Assembly (NCBI GenBank): GCA_004562765.1
Contig: SFRL01000022.1
Coordinates: 1-47,503 of the forward strand
Reading direction: 5' to 3'
Source: a bacterium
GTDB lineage: Bacteria > Bacillota > Clostridia > Lachnospirales > Lachnospiraceae
Length of the DNA stretch: 47,503 nt
The position numbers were made by a program, and so were the translations under genes. Every line of letters starts with the position of its first letter. Position 1 is the stretch's first letter. Positions 7,938 through 16,091 of the stretch are shown here, one piece after another. The notes under the pieces were generated by a model. It saw only the letters and a program-made list of their open reading frames with translations. It made no database searches and was not told the origin of the DNA.

Positions 7938-9173
7938 TTATTCCTCCGGTTTATACAGATGACGAGGAATACCGTCTACCATGATCGGTGACACATCGCC
8001 CTGGATCAGCGGGCGCACGTAGCTGACAAATTCCTCCGTCACATAATCTCCTTCTTTGTTCATCCACTCTCTGGGCACAAGTTTCTCGTCATTTGCGATC
8101 TTGTGCACATCCTTGACTTCTGTCGTACTCTGATACGGATCATCCGACGTGCGCACGATGACCACCATCTTGCCGGAGTCTCCCTCGTCTGCCGCCTTGA
8201 CCGCAGCACCTCCCACCTGATATGCCTCCAGGATATCCACTCGTGAGGACAGGTGTGATGCCGAACGCTGCAGCGTACTCAGTTCGATGGCACGTGTCTT
8301 GCAGCCCAGCTCTCCTGCAATAAAGCTGGCCAGATAGCTGGCTGTTCCGGACAGCTGCTTATGTCCAAATGCGTCCACAAAGTCAATGCTGGAACCGTAT
8401 TCACAGACGTACTTGCCGTCTTCTGTGTGAATGCCCTCAGAGACAGCCACCACGACTGAACTCTTCTTCTCCAGACGCTTTGCAACCTTTTCCTTAAATT
8501 TCTGAAAATCAAACGGGATCTCCGGCAGGTAGATCATGTCGGGTCCGGAGCAATCCTCGCCCTTTGCCAGTGCAGCCGCACCGGTCAGCCAGCCGGCGTT
8601 TCTTCCCATGATCTCCACGATCGTCACCACGCCCTTATCATAGCGCAGGCAGAAACTGTCGCGAATGATCTCCTTGACAGAAGTGCCGATATATTTTGCA
8701 GCGCTGCCGTAACCGGGTGTATGGTCTGTCAGGGCAAGGTCATTATCGATCGTCTTCGGACATCCGATAAAACGGATCTCGCTGCCGGTGATGATCGCAT
8801 AATCAGACAGCTTTTTGATCGTATCCATCGAGTCGTTGCCTCCGATATAGATGAATGCCTCGATGTCCATTTTTTCCAGAAACGCAAAGATTTTCTCATA
8901 GACTGCCATGTCCTCGTGGATACCGGGCAGTTTGTAACGGCAGGAGCCCAGATATGCAGACGGTGTACGTTTCAGAAGCTCTGCATCCAGCTCATTCGTG
9001 ATACGGGTGGAGAGGTCGATATACTTCTCCTCCAGCAAGCCCTGAATGCCGTTCAGCATACCGTATACCTTCTTTGCTCCACGGTCGATCGCCGTGCGGT
9101 ATACACCTGCAAGACTTGAGTTGATCGCTGCGGTCGGTCCCCCTGATTGTCCGACGATTACATTTCCCTTCAT
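7938..9173 (-). CDS. pfp: Pyrophosphate-dependent 6-phosphofructokinase
   Basis: A glycolytic enzyme of 411 residues that phosphorylates fructose 6-phosphate to fructose 1,6-bisphosphate in the cytoplasm. Donor choice can be read from two motifs. The GGND at 111-114 (rather than GGDG) and the Lys of PKTIDND (139-145) block the ATP alpha-phosphate pocket and are established marks of the PPi-using class. The catalytic base is D143. GQSGGPTAAINSS near the start and the MGRNAGWL motif fit the family. The start is set by GGAGGAAAAGG. It is followed by smpB 11 bases later. The PPi reaction is reversible, so it could also work in gluconeogenesis. Confidence 0.93.
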   Translation of the reverse strand: MKGNVIVGQSGGPTAAINSSLAGVYRTAIDRGAKKVYGMLNGIQGLLEEKYIDLSTRITNELDAELLKRTPSAYLGSCRYKLPGIHEDMAVYEKIFAFLEKMDIEAFIYIGGNDSMDTIKKLSDYAIITGSEIRFIGCPKTIDNDLALTDHTPGYGSAAKYIGTSVKEIIRDSFCLRYDKGVVTIVEIMGRNAGWLTGAAALAKGEDCSGPDMIYLPEIPFDFQKFKEKVAKRLEKKSSVVVAVSEGIHTEDGKYVCEYGSSIDFVDAFGHKQLSGTASYLASFIAGELGCKTRAIELSTLQRSASHLSSRVDILEAYQVGGAAVKAADEGDSGKMVVIVRTSDDPYQSTTEVKDVHKIANDEKLVPREWMNKEGDYVTEEFVSYVRPLIQGDVSPIMVDGIPRHLYKPEE

Positions 9174-9232
9174 ACCTTTTCCTCCATTTCATAAAGTATA
9201 TATTTTATTATACGGCTTTTTTCCCCGGTTAT

Positions 9233-10066
9233 TTATACTTTTGGTACCGGAATCAGCTTATCCATCTTGAGAATATGGCGTGAGAGCCATGCAAACAGGA
9301 AATCCAGCATATCCTCCACAAACTCCCGGCGATCTTCAACGTTTTCCGCTTCATCCTTATCCGCAAGCTTTGCCAGAAAAACTCCGTGTGCACGGCGCTG
9401 CGCCTCCAGCCCGGTATAGCCAATGGACTCCATATACTCCTCCTCATGGGTAAAGTGATAGTGCGTATAGTCCTCCAGTTCATCCATGATACCCATAAAG
9501 CTGTCATAGTCCAGCTCACCTTCTGCACGCTCTACGAGATAGTATGCACGTCCGATGATCTCAAACAGCTTGGCATGTTCCTTATCTACCTGCGGGATAT
9601 ACGTCCAATACGCCTCCGTGAAAGCACAGATATCATCGATCTGCTCCGCTTCCTTATCCGCAGTATTCCACACGTGCCCGATCAGCGTATCACTGCCGAG
9701 AATATGCTGATACAGCCATTTGGTCAAAAACAGGATCATATCCTCCAGTATTTTTCGCTTTTCCTCTGAATTCAGATCCTGAAGATCAATATTCGCAATC
9801 TTTTTTACAAATGAAGCATGCGCTTTTTTCTGGTGCTCCAGTTCCGGATCACCGTGCTCCTCCATGTATGCCTCCTCATGGGCAAAATGATTGGCACCGT
9901 ACTCCCGCAGCTGCTCCAGATAATTCTCCAGCAGATGTCTTTCTTCCTGCACGTCCAGCCTGTTTTGCAGTGTTTCCGTGATCCGGTTCATGATGCTGAA
10001 CAAAAACTCATGCTCACTGTCGATCTGCGGAATGCCTGTTTTGCAATCCTCTGTAAATTGAAACAT
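9233..10066 (-). CDS. Tandem two-domain bacteriohemerythrin
   Basis: 277 residues formed by two hemerythrin domains (about 1-130 and 145-277). This fold holds a di-iron centre that binds oxygen, and in anaerobes may act as an oxygen sensor or scavenger. Domain 1 ligand positions: H19, H60 and E64 in HFAHE, H83, H121 and D126. Domain 2: H164, H204 and E208, H227, H264 and D269. In both domains the first His of the usual HxxxH helix is Gln (Q79 in QKKAH, Q223 in QRRAH). H78 beside Q79 might substitute in domain 1 only. The ribosome site is AAGGAGG. The gene begins 25 bases after the ssrA terminator and has no promoter of its own that I can see. Confidence 0.9.
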   Translation of the reverse strand: MFQFTEDCKTGIPQIDSEHEFLFSIMNRITETLQNRLDVQEERHLLENYLEQLREYGANHFAHEEAYMEEHGDPELEHQKKAHASFVKKIANIDLQDLNSEEKRKILEDMILFLTKWLYQHILGSDTLIGHVWNTADKEAEQIDDICAFTEAYWTYIPQVDKEHAKLFEIIGRAYYLVERAEGELDYDSFMGIMDELEDYTHYHFTHEEEYMESIGYTGLEAQRRAHGVFLAKLADKDEAENVEDRREFVEDMLDFLFAWLSRHILKMDKLIPVPKV

Positions 10067-10090
10067 GACTTTTCCTCCTTATGACTGTAA

Positions 10091-10141
10091 AAAAAGAACA
10101 GGCGCAATGAAATCCGAACTTCGTCCGGATTTCATTGCGCC
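10091..10141 (-). terminator. Rho-independent terminator between ssrA and the hemerythrin gene
   Basis: Perfect 16-base arms (GGCGCAATGAAATCCG and its complement) around a short loop. In the leftward transcript they are followed by TTCTTTTTTT. It ends 25 bases before the hemerythrin start codon. Confidence 0.9.
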
Positions 10142-10197
10142 TACGCAGGTCATCAGGACTCTTCCCACCTTCGGCGGGCCCTCCTAATGACAAGATA
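10142..10197 (-). other. Structured RNA segment between tmRNA and its terminator
   Basis: In the leftward transcript, GTCATTAGGA pairs with TCCTGATGAC (one G-U pair), enclosing an inner CCCGCC / GGTGGG hairpin with a GAAG loop. The element sits between the tRNA-like end of ssrA and the terminator, upstream of the hemerythrin gene. It matches no riboswitch class that I recognise. It may be a 3' trailer removed during tmRNA processing, or a leader controlling read-through into the hemerythrin gene. Confidence 0.6.
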
Positions 10198-10541
10198 TGG
10201 ACCAGACGGGAGTTGAACCCGTGTCCAAAGACCTATTCCCTGTACTTCTACGAGCGTAGTCTGTTATTTAAGATTCCCTCCGCCATCCGGGAGCAGACAC
10301 CCTGATGGTTTTGGTAGCTTCATGATACGCCCAGATGCTCAAAGCTTTGCATCTGTCGTTTCCTACATGGATGAAGCCCGGCTCCGGTCGTGTAGGTGCG
10401 TCCGGTCGGACTACTGCCAAATCTTAGGCAGCGTAAGCTAATTTATTATTGTTAGCGTTTAATTTTAATTTTGGAATTTGACGCATCCCGTGCGGCTCGC
10501 TTCTCCAGCTTCAAAGCCCCTGTCGAAACCATTACTGGCCC
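10198..10541 (-). ncRNA. ssrA: tmRNA
   Basis: About 344 bases. The 5' part GGTTTCGACAGGGGC and the 3' T-arm (ACGGG, loop TTCAACT, CCCGT) are hallmarks. The ends pair as a 7-base acceptor stem, GGGCCAG with CTGGTCC, followed by an A discriminator. CCA is not encoded and must be added after transcription. The tag frame (10456 down to 10424) starts at GCT and reads ANNNKLAYAA then TAA, giving the AA-ending degradation tag recognised by ClpXP. Its protein partner smpB lies downstream and RNase R immediately upstream. End positions are inferred from pairing and may be off by one or two bases. Confidence 0.95.
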
Positions 10542-10549
10542 GTTTTTCT

Positions 10550-10583
10550 AAGACAGTAATAGTATACCACATATTACTGTCTT
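10550..10583 (-). promoter_or_regulatory. ssrA promoter region with a 12-base inverted repeat
   Basis: A -10 box TATACT (10561-10566 on this strand, within TGGTATACT, an extended -10) lies about 20 bases before the mature tmRNA 5' end. It overlaps a perfect inverted repeat, AAGACAGTAATA / TATTACTGTCTT, with a 10-base spacer. The repeat could be an operator or part of an rnr terminator; the T-run favours the + direction, where there is no gene. Confidence 0.5.
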
Positions 10584-10598
10584 TTTCTATAAAAATAT

Positions 10599-12716
10599 CT
10601 AAACTTGCAGTTCAAAATCGATCGTCCGCATGAGTTCATCCGTGCCGACGACAGTGACCTCCACGGTCTGTCCCAGCTTGTAGCGCTTGCCGGTCACTTC
10701 TCCGACCAGTTCATAGCCCTCCTCCACATAGTGATAGAAATCATCATGCAGCGCCGTCACATGCACCATGCCCTCGATCGTATCCGGCAGTTCCACATAC
10801 ATGCCCCACGCTGTCACCGACGAGATCACACCGGTAAAGTTCTCTCCGATATGCTCTGACATATACTGCACCTTTTTGAGCTTCACGGTCTCCCGTTCTG
10901 CCTCCTCCGCACGCCGCTCCCGTTCGCTGGACTGCTTTGCGACCTCCGGGAGAATCTTTTCATAGTGCTCTTTTTTCTTCTCGTCCATACGCCCGCGCAG
11001 ACGATCCTTGATGATGCGGTGGATCTGAAGATCCGGATAACGCCGGATCGGCGATGTGAAATGACAGTAATACTTTGCCGCCAGCCCGAAATGTCCGGTG
11101 CATTCCGGTGTATATTTTGCCTGCTTCATGGAGCGCAGTGTCAGCCGGCTGATCAAAGTCTCCTCCGGCGTATCCGCAATTTTTTCCAACAGCTTTTGCA
11201 GCTCCTTCGGATGCAGCTCACTGCCATCCGTATGGAGATTGTAACCGAAATTGTTGATAAATGCAGTCAGTTTCTTGATCCGGTCCGGATCCGGCTCCTC
11301 GTGTGTCCGGTAAACAAAGGGCAACTCCTGCCAGAAATTGTCCTCCGCCACAGTTTCATTCGCGATCAGCATGAATTCCTCGATGAGCTTTGTCGCCACA
11401 TTGCGCTCGTACGGCCGTATTTCCACCGGAAATCCGGTCTCATCCAATATGATCTTTGTCTCCGGGAAATCAAAGTCAATACTTCCGCGCTTTTTTCGTT
11501 TTGCCCGAAGGATCGCCGCCAGTTGCTCCATCTGCCGGAACATCGGCACAAGGGTGTCATAGCGTGCCGTCTCCGCCTCGTCATGCAGTGCCAGAATCTT
11601 GTTGACACTTGTATAGCTCATGCGCGCGTCCACATTGATGACGGTCTCTGCGATCTCATAGTCAATGACCTTTCCTTTTGGATCGATCAGCATGATACAA
11701 CTCAGCGCCAGCCGGTCCTCACCGGCATTCAGCGAACAGATCCCGTTTGAGAGTGTATGCGGCAGCATCGGGATCACACGGTCCACCAGATAAACGGATG
11801 TTCCACGCTCCAGTGCCTCCGCGTCAAGCGCGGAATGCTCCTGCACATAATTTGACACATCCGCGATATGCACGCCGAGACGGTAATTTTCACCCTCCAT
11901 GGAAAGGGAAACTGCATCGTCCAGATCCTTTGCATCCTCCCCGTCAATGGTTACCATCTGCACACCGCGCAGATCTTTACGGCCTGCCATATCAGCCTCA
12001 CTGACCGGTTTTCCCACGCGCACTGCCTGGTTTAACACCTTTTCCGGAAATTCGATGGGCAATTCGTAGTCTTTTGCGATCGCAAGAATATCCGTACCCG
12101 GATCGTTAATGTGACCAAGGATCTCCACCACATGTCCTTCCGGCTTTTTTCCTTCACCGCCAAACTCTGTCAGTTCCACCACAACCTTATGCCCTGCAAC
12201 CGCACCCATAGAGTGTTCCAGCGGTATAAAGATATCTTCGGTAAAACGCGCATTGTCCGGCACGACAAAGCCAAATGTTTTGCTGGCTTCATAAGTGCCG
12301 ACAACCTGTGTCTTTCCGTGGGCGATCACTTTCAGGATCTTTCCCTCTCTGCGCTTTCCCTGCGGACTCGCAGTGATCTGTACCTGTACGGTATCATTGT
12401 GGATCGCGCCACCGCGGTCATCCTTGCCGATAAAAATATCCTCATCTTCGCCCTCCACGCGCACAAAGCCAAAGCCTCGCGCATTACTTTCAAAAACACC
12501 GGTGAGCGTGTGTGACTGCGCCTTTGCATATTTTCCTTTTTTGGAGACCTCCACCTTTCCCTCTGCCACAAGTGCATCCAACACTTCCTGAAGTTCCGCG
12601 CGGCTGGTTTTCGGGATATCCAGCAGGATCGCGATCTCCTTCACCTTCATCGGGACATAGAGGTCGTCACAGATCAAGGCGTAGATCGTATTTTTGCGTT
12701 CTTCAAATTTATTCAT
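10599..12716 (-). CDS. rnr: Ribonuclease R (3'-5' exoribonuclease)
   Basis: 705 residues from the ATG at 12716, which has AGGAGAAGGA before it; the open frame continues upstream without support. RNase R degrades structured RNA, including mRNA released by trans-translation, and helps mature tmRNA. Order: N-terminal winged-helix (about 1-65), two cold-shock-type OB domains with GFGFV and TFGFVV motifs (about 70-235), the RNB catalytic domain with Mg ligands in IDGEDAKDLDD (D258, D264, D266, D267), and a C-terminal S1 domain (about 620-705, ENFTGVISSVTAWGMYVEL). No long basic tail follows the S1 domain. Its place between secG and ssrA is a conserved Firmicutes neighbourhood. Confidence 0.96.
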   Translation of the reverse strand: MNKFEERKNTIYALICDDLYVPMKVKEIAILLDIPKTSRAELQEVLDALVAEGKVEVSKKGKYAKAQSHTLTGVFESNARGFGFVRVEGEDEDIFIGKDDRGGAIHNDTVQVQITASPQGKRREGKILKVIAHGKTQVVGTYEASKTFGFVVPDNARFTEDIFIPLEHSMGAVAGHKVVVELTEFGGEGKKPEGHVVEILGHINDPGTDILAIAKDYELPIEFPEKVLNQAVRVGKPVSEADMAGRKDLRGVQMVTIDGEDAKDLDDAVSLSMEGENYRLGVHIADVSNYVQEHSALDAEALERGTSVYLVDRVIPMLPHTLSNGICSLNAGEDRLALSCIMLIDPKGKVIDYEIAETVINVDARMSYTSVNKILALHDEAETARYDTLVPMFRQMEQLAAILRAKRKKRGSIDFDFPETKIILDETGFPVEIRPYERNVATKLIEEFMLIANETVAEDNFWQELPFVYRTHEEPDPDRIKKLTAFINNFGYNLHTDGSELHPKELQKLLEKIADTPEETLISRLTLRSMKQAKYTPECTGHFGLAAKYYCHFTSPIRRYPDLQIHRIIKDRLRGRMDEKKKEHYEKILPEVAKQSSERERRAEEAERETVKLKKVQYMSEHIGENFTGVISSVTAWGMYVELPDTIEGMVHVTALHDDFYHYVEEGYELVGEVTGKRYKLGQTVEVTVVGTDELMRTIDFELQV

Positions 12717-12735
12717 TCCTTCTCCTTTTTTCACA

Positions 12736-12817
12736 AAAGAAACATGTATTCCCGCTCGATTGCCCTTACCCTCGTCAGGCTCGGTCGGGCAAAATCGCGG
12801 TAATATCATGTTTCTTT
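12736..12817. repeat. Palindromic repeat, copy A
   Basis: An 82-base inverted repeat. Outer arms AAAGAAACATG / CATGTTTCTTT are perfect. Inner arms (12751-12765 and 12787-12800) pair as CCGC...TTGCCC with GGGCAAAATCGCGG. The loop is CCTCGTCAGGCTCGG-like. The same core returns twice at 15948-16160. It lies between the secG terminator and the rnr ribosome site, so it is transcribed at the 5' end of rnr mRNA or in its promoter region. Confidence 0.8.
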
Positions 12818-12827
12818 AATGAAATAA

Positions 12828-12859
12828 TAATAAAAGGAACTGCCAGTTAAGACAGTTCC
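12828..12859 (-). terminator. Terminator of secG
   Basis: In the leftward transcript GGAACTG pairs with CAGTTCC, followed by TTTTATTATTATTT. It lies 13 bases after the secG stop. Confidence 0.8.
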
Positions 12860-12871
12860 CATCTTTTTATC

Positions 12872-13114
12872 TTATGATAAGCTTCCGATATTCAGTACAC
12901 AGGAAATCACGATGAATAAGATAACCAGCACTCTCGTGATCTTTACCAGAATGCCCTCCATGGAGCGACCTTTGTTCTTGCTCCAGTAGGTATCTGACGC
13001 ACCCGCGATTGCACCGAGTCCTGCAGACTTTCCTTCCTGCATCAGAATCAAAACTGTCAATGCGATACATATAATAACTAACGCGATCGTTAATATTGTC
13101 TTCAAAACTGCCAC
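12872..13114 (-). CDS. secG: Preprotein translocase subunit SecG
   Basis: An 80-residue accessory subunit of the SecYEG channel. Two membrane segments lie at about 5-25 and 55-77, joined by the conserved cytoplasmic loop with EGKSAGLGAIAGASDTYWS. It starts with GTG, fixed by AGGAGGTG eight bases upstream. It has its own promoter and terminator, and is the first gene of the secG-rnr-ssrA-smpB neighbourhood known from many Firmicutes. Confidence 0.95.
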   Translation of the reverse strand: MAVLKTILTIALVIICIALTVLILMQEGKSAGLGAIAGASDTYWSKNKGRSMEGILVKITRVLVILFIVISCVLNIGSLS

Positions 13115-13158
13115 GATTTACACCTCCTATTTTCTAAAACTTACTCACAACTTCTAAG

Positions 13159-13187
13159 AGTATAACACAGTTGATTTTTGATTTCAA
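13159..13187 (-). promoter_or_regulatory. secG promoter
   Basis: Reading leftward, TTGAAA (13182-13187), 17 bases and TATACT (13159-13164). This is a strong housekeeping-type match, 45 bases before the GTG start. Confidence 0.75.
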
Positions 13188-13282
13188 CTATTATTTTTCA
13201 TGTAAGTGTGCTATGTTTAATTTAAGAGTATTTCCGGGCCGCAGCCCGCATACACCAGCATACGATAAGAAAGGATGGTTTC

Positions 13283-14530
13283 ATGCAAAAACAGCAAAAA
13301 AAGACGCTTCGTCGCATCCGGCGCGTCCTTGTCATCCTGCTGCCGGTATTGGTTCTCACACTGGCAGCACTGCTGATCGCAAACAGATATCTCAACCGGA
13401 GTCAGACCGCAGTTCCGGAAGATCCGTCTGCAGATACAGACGTGTCTGCAGACCTGATCATTCCCACGCCGTCCGGTACTGACACAGACAACGGCAGCGA
13501 AAAATCAGACACCGATTCCCCACCCCCCGACGAAGCTTCTGTACAGGAGCAACAGGCAGAGCCGGAACCGGTGATCGAAGAAGAACCTGTCACCCTGCTG
13601 TTCACCGGCGATGTACTGTTATCCGATTATGTCCTGAACAACTATAAAAACAGCGGAATTGACGGTGTTCTCTCACCGGAGCTGCTGGACGAACTGCGAG
13701 ACGCAGATATCACGGTCATCAACAATGAATTTCCCTTCAGCACCCGCGGCACACAGGCACCGGACAAACAGTTCACCTTCCGCGTCGATCCGAAATATGT
13801 CAGTGTCCTCACTGACATGGGAGCAGATATTGCCACACTTGCCAACAATCATGTACTGGATTACGGGGCAGACGCATTGCTGGACACCTTTGACACACTG
13901 GAAGGTGCCGGTATCGACTACATGGGAGCCGGAACCAACGCATCCCGTGCCGAAGCGCTCATCACCAGACAGGCAGGCGGAAAGACCTTTGGTTTTCTTG
14001 CGGCCTCCCGCGTGATCCCCGTTGTCTCCTGGGATGTGCAGAATGCTTCCCCGGGTGTCTTTACGACCTATGATCCCACACGGCTCATAGCAGCGATTGA
14101 AAAGGCAAAAGACAACTGTGACTATCTTACCGTCTTTGTCCACTGGGGCATTGAACGCGACGAGCATCCGCAGGATTATCAGGTGTCGATGGCACAGCAA
14201 TACATCGATGCAGGCGCAGATCTCGTGATCGGTTCACACCCTCATGTGCTGCAGGGAATCACTTATTATAAAGAGAAACCTGTGTTTTACAGCCTCGGAA
14301 ATTTTATTTTTAACCAGAGCATCCCAAAAACAGCTGCTGTCAAAGTGACCATCGACGGCGAAAAGGATCCTGTCGTCCAGCTCATCGCCGCCACTGCGGA
14401 GAACGCCCGCACTGCCGCCTGCGAAAGCTCAAAAAAGACTGACATCTATGACTATCTGGAGCGCATTTCCACCGGAATCTCCATCGATGACAACGGCATC
14501 CTTTCACAGACCGCATCATCTTCCGACTGA
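13283..14530 (+). CDS. CapA-family (PGA_cap) metallophosphatase-like surface protein
   Basis: 415 residues. A basic N-terminus and one membrane segment (about 14-33) act as signal anchor. An acidic, Pro/Ser/Asp-rich linker (about 40-102) follows, then the CapA domain (about 103-380). Calcineurin-like motifs are visible: TGDVLLSD with D110, the NNEFPFS segment, ANNHVLDYG, and GSHPHVLQG near 312. In Bacillus CapA belongs to poly-gamma-glutamate synthesis, but stand-alone relatives are widespread and mostly uncharacterised. No capB, capC or pgs genes lie near, so a polyglutamate role is not supported. The start follows AAGGATGG. The linker suggests the enzyme stands off the outer face of the membrane. 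Confidence 0.87.
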   Translation: MQKQQKKTLRRIRRVLVILLPVLVLTLAALLIANRYLNRSQTAVPEDPSADTDVSADLIIPTPSGTDTDNGSEKSDTDSPPPDEASVQEQQAEPEPVIEEEPVTLLFTGDVLLSDYVLNNYKNSGIDGVLSPELLDELRDADITVINNEFPFSTRGTQAPDKQFTFRVDPKYVSVLTDMGADIATLANNHVLDYGADALLDTFDTLEGAGIDYMGAGTNASRAEALITRQAGGKTFGFLAASRVIPVVSWDVQNASPGVFTTYDPTRLIAAIEKAKDNCDYLTVFVHWGIERDEHPQDYQVSMAQQYIDAGADLVIGSHPHVLQGITYYKEKPVFYSLGNFIFNQSIPKTAAVKVTIDGEKDPVVQLIAATAENARTAACESSKKTDIYDYLERISTGISIDDNGILSQTASSSD

Positions 14531-14538
14531 CACGCATA

Positions 14539-14594
14539 AAAAGCCTCCTGACTGGAAATCCTAACCAAAGGATCACTAAATACAGGAGGCTTTT
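14539..14594 (+). promoter_or_regulatory. Hairpin that is both capA terminator and eno ribosome-site sequestrator
   Basis: Perfect 12-base arms, AAAAGCCTCCTG and CAGGAGGCTTTT, enclose a 32-base loop that has its own ATCCT / AGGAT mini-stem. The right arm contains the AGGAGG ribosome site of eno, and is followed by TTTTATT. Formation of the stem would end capA transcription or hide the eno ribosome site. Confidence 0.75.
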
Positions 14595-14597
14595 ATT

Positions 14598-15935
14598 ATG
14601 AATCACAACAAACCCATCACCCATATCTACGCCAGACAGATCCTCGATTCCAGAGGAAATCCCACGTTGGAAACACGGCTGACTGCCGGTGAAGTCACCG
14701 CGCGCGCATCCGTCCCCTCCGGCGCTTCCACCGGCGAACATGAAGCTGTGGAGCTGCGGGATCACGAGGCGCAGTATCTCGGAAAAAGCGTACTCACTGC
14801 CGCCACCCACGTGAACGATGCCATCCACAAGCTTTTAAACGGCGACAACGTATTTGAACAGCGCAAACTGGACTATCGCATGATCCAGCTGGATGGCACG
14901 GACAATAAATCAAAGCTCGGCGCAAACAGCATCTTAAGTGTTTCTCTCGCCGCTGCCCGCACCGCCTCAGATGTGCTGAACGTCCCGCTGTACCGCTACA
15001 TCGGCGGATGCAATGCAAACCGGATGCCGGTTCCGATGATGAATATTCTAAACGGCGGTGTCCATGCGAAGAATCACCTTGATTTTCAGGAATTCATGAT
15101 CATGCCTGTGGGCGCTGACAGCTTTCATGATGCTCTGCGCATCGGTTCAGAGATCTATCACACCTTAAAGGAGCTGTTATCCAAAGACGGGCTTTCTACT
15201 GCAGTCGGTGACGAGGGTGGCTTTGCGCCTGATCTCCCGGATGCCTATGCCGTATTTGACTACCTTACACGCGCCGTTGAAGATGCCGGCTATACACCGG
15301 GAAAGGATGTTGTCTTTGCGATGGATGCAGCCGCCAGTGAACTGTACAGCCCGGACAGCGGATGCTACTACTTCCCCGGCGAAAGCGCATTAAAAAAAGA
15401 CAGCCAGCCCACAGCGGACGCTGCCATGCCCGACACCCAGAGTATTTCCATCAACCGCACCACCGACGAGATGATCAACTACTATGCGGATCTGTGTGAC
15501 CGTTACCCTCTCGTCTCCATCGAGGATGGTCTCGATGAAAACGACTGGGATGGCTGGATCGAGCTGACCAAACGGATCGGTGACCGCGTGCAGCTGGTGG
15601 GAGACGACCTCTTTGTGACCAATCCCGCCCGCATCGCAGAAGGTATAAAGAAAAAAGCAGCCAACGCAGTTCTCATCAAGGTCAATCAGATCGGTTCGCT
15701 CACGGAGGCTCTGGATGCCATAGAGCTGGCACACCGGAACGGCTACCGTACGATCATTTCCCACCGCAGCGGCGAGACGGAGGATACGTTCATCGCCGAT
15801 CTCGCCGTCGGAACGGGCAGCGGACAGATCAAAACCGGTGCGCCCTGCCGCAGCGAGCGTGTTGCCAAGTACAATCGCCTGCTGGAGATCGAGGAGGAAC
15901 TGTTCGACAGCCGGTATATGAATCCGTTCATCTAA
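14598..15935 (+). CDS. eno: Enolase
   Basis: 445 residues; catalyses 2-phosphoglycerate to phosphoenolpyruvate in glycolysis. All main motifs are present: the mobile loop PSGASTGEHEAVELRD, GDEGGFAP with its catalytic Glu, Mg-binding FAMDAA, VSIEDGL and VGDDLFVTN, catalytic Lys in LIKVNQIGS, SHRSGETED, and the GQIKTGAPCRSERVAKYN signature. A segment of about 15-20 extra residues (around 265-285, with Lys, Ser, Pro and Ala) replaces the usual tight turn before the TTDEMINYY helix. The ribosome site is AGGAGG inside a hairpin arm. Enolase is also often found on the surface or in the RNA degradosome, which cannot be judged here. Confidence 0.97.
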   Translation: MNHNKPITHIYARQILDSRGNPTLETRLTAGEVTARASVPSGASTGEHEAVELRDHEAQYLGKSVLTAATHVNDAIHKLLNGDNVFEQRKLDYRMIQLDGTDNKSKLGANSILSVSLAAARTASDVLNVPLYRYIGGCNANRMPVPMMNILNGGVHAKNHLDFQEFMIMPVGADSFHDALRIGSEIYHTLKELLSKDGLSTAVGDEGGFAPDLPDAYAVFDYLTRAVEDAGYTPGKDVVFAMDAAASELYSPDSGCYYFPGESALKKDSQPTADAAMPDTQSISINRTTDEMINYYADLCDRYPLVSIEDGLDENDWDGWIELTKRIGDRVQLVGDDLFVTNPARIAEGIKKKAANAVLIKVNQIGSLTEALDAIELAHRNGYRTIISHRSGETEDTFIADLAVGTGSGQIKTGAPCRSERVAKYNRLLEIEEELFDSRYMNPFI

Positions 15936-15947
15936 GTGAATAATCAG

Positions 15948-16081
15948 AAACGGACTATGTCCCTGCTCAGTTGCCCTCTGCCTCGTCAAGCTCGGGGAAC
16001 GAGGTCTGGGATGACCTCGGATCTGACCCGACCGGAGCGGAGCGGAGACCGGGCAAAAGTCGCAGGTACACAGTCCGTTTC
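15948..16081. repeat. Palindromic repeat, copy B
   Basis: A long inverted repeat between the convergent eno and greA genes. The left arm at 15948-15976 pairs with the right arm at 16051-16081: AAACGGACT / AGTCCGTTT, then TGT / ACA, CCTGC / GCAGG, and TTGCCC / GGGCAA. The core CCTCGTCAAGCTCGG and the GGGCAAAAGTCGC arm match copy A. The loop is longer than in copy A and carries extra GC-rich, partly repeated sequence (GGAGCGGAGCGGAG). Confidence 0.8.
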
Positions 16082-16091
16082 CATTTTCCAC

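Noticed and set aside
10142..10197. Structured spacer after tmRNA considered as a known glycine, lysine or TPP riboswitch because of GCCGAAGG and TGCGTAGG
   Set aside because: The required companion motifs and stem arrangement of those classes are absent, so only an unassigned structure is reported.
13283..14530. CapA-like gene considered as part of a capsule cluster
   Set aside because: No capB, capC, glycosyltransferase or polymerase genes are adjacent.
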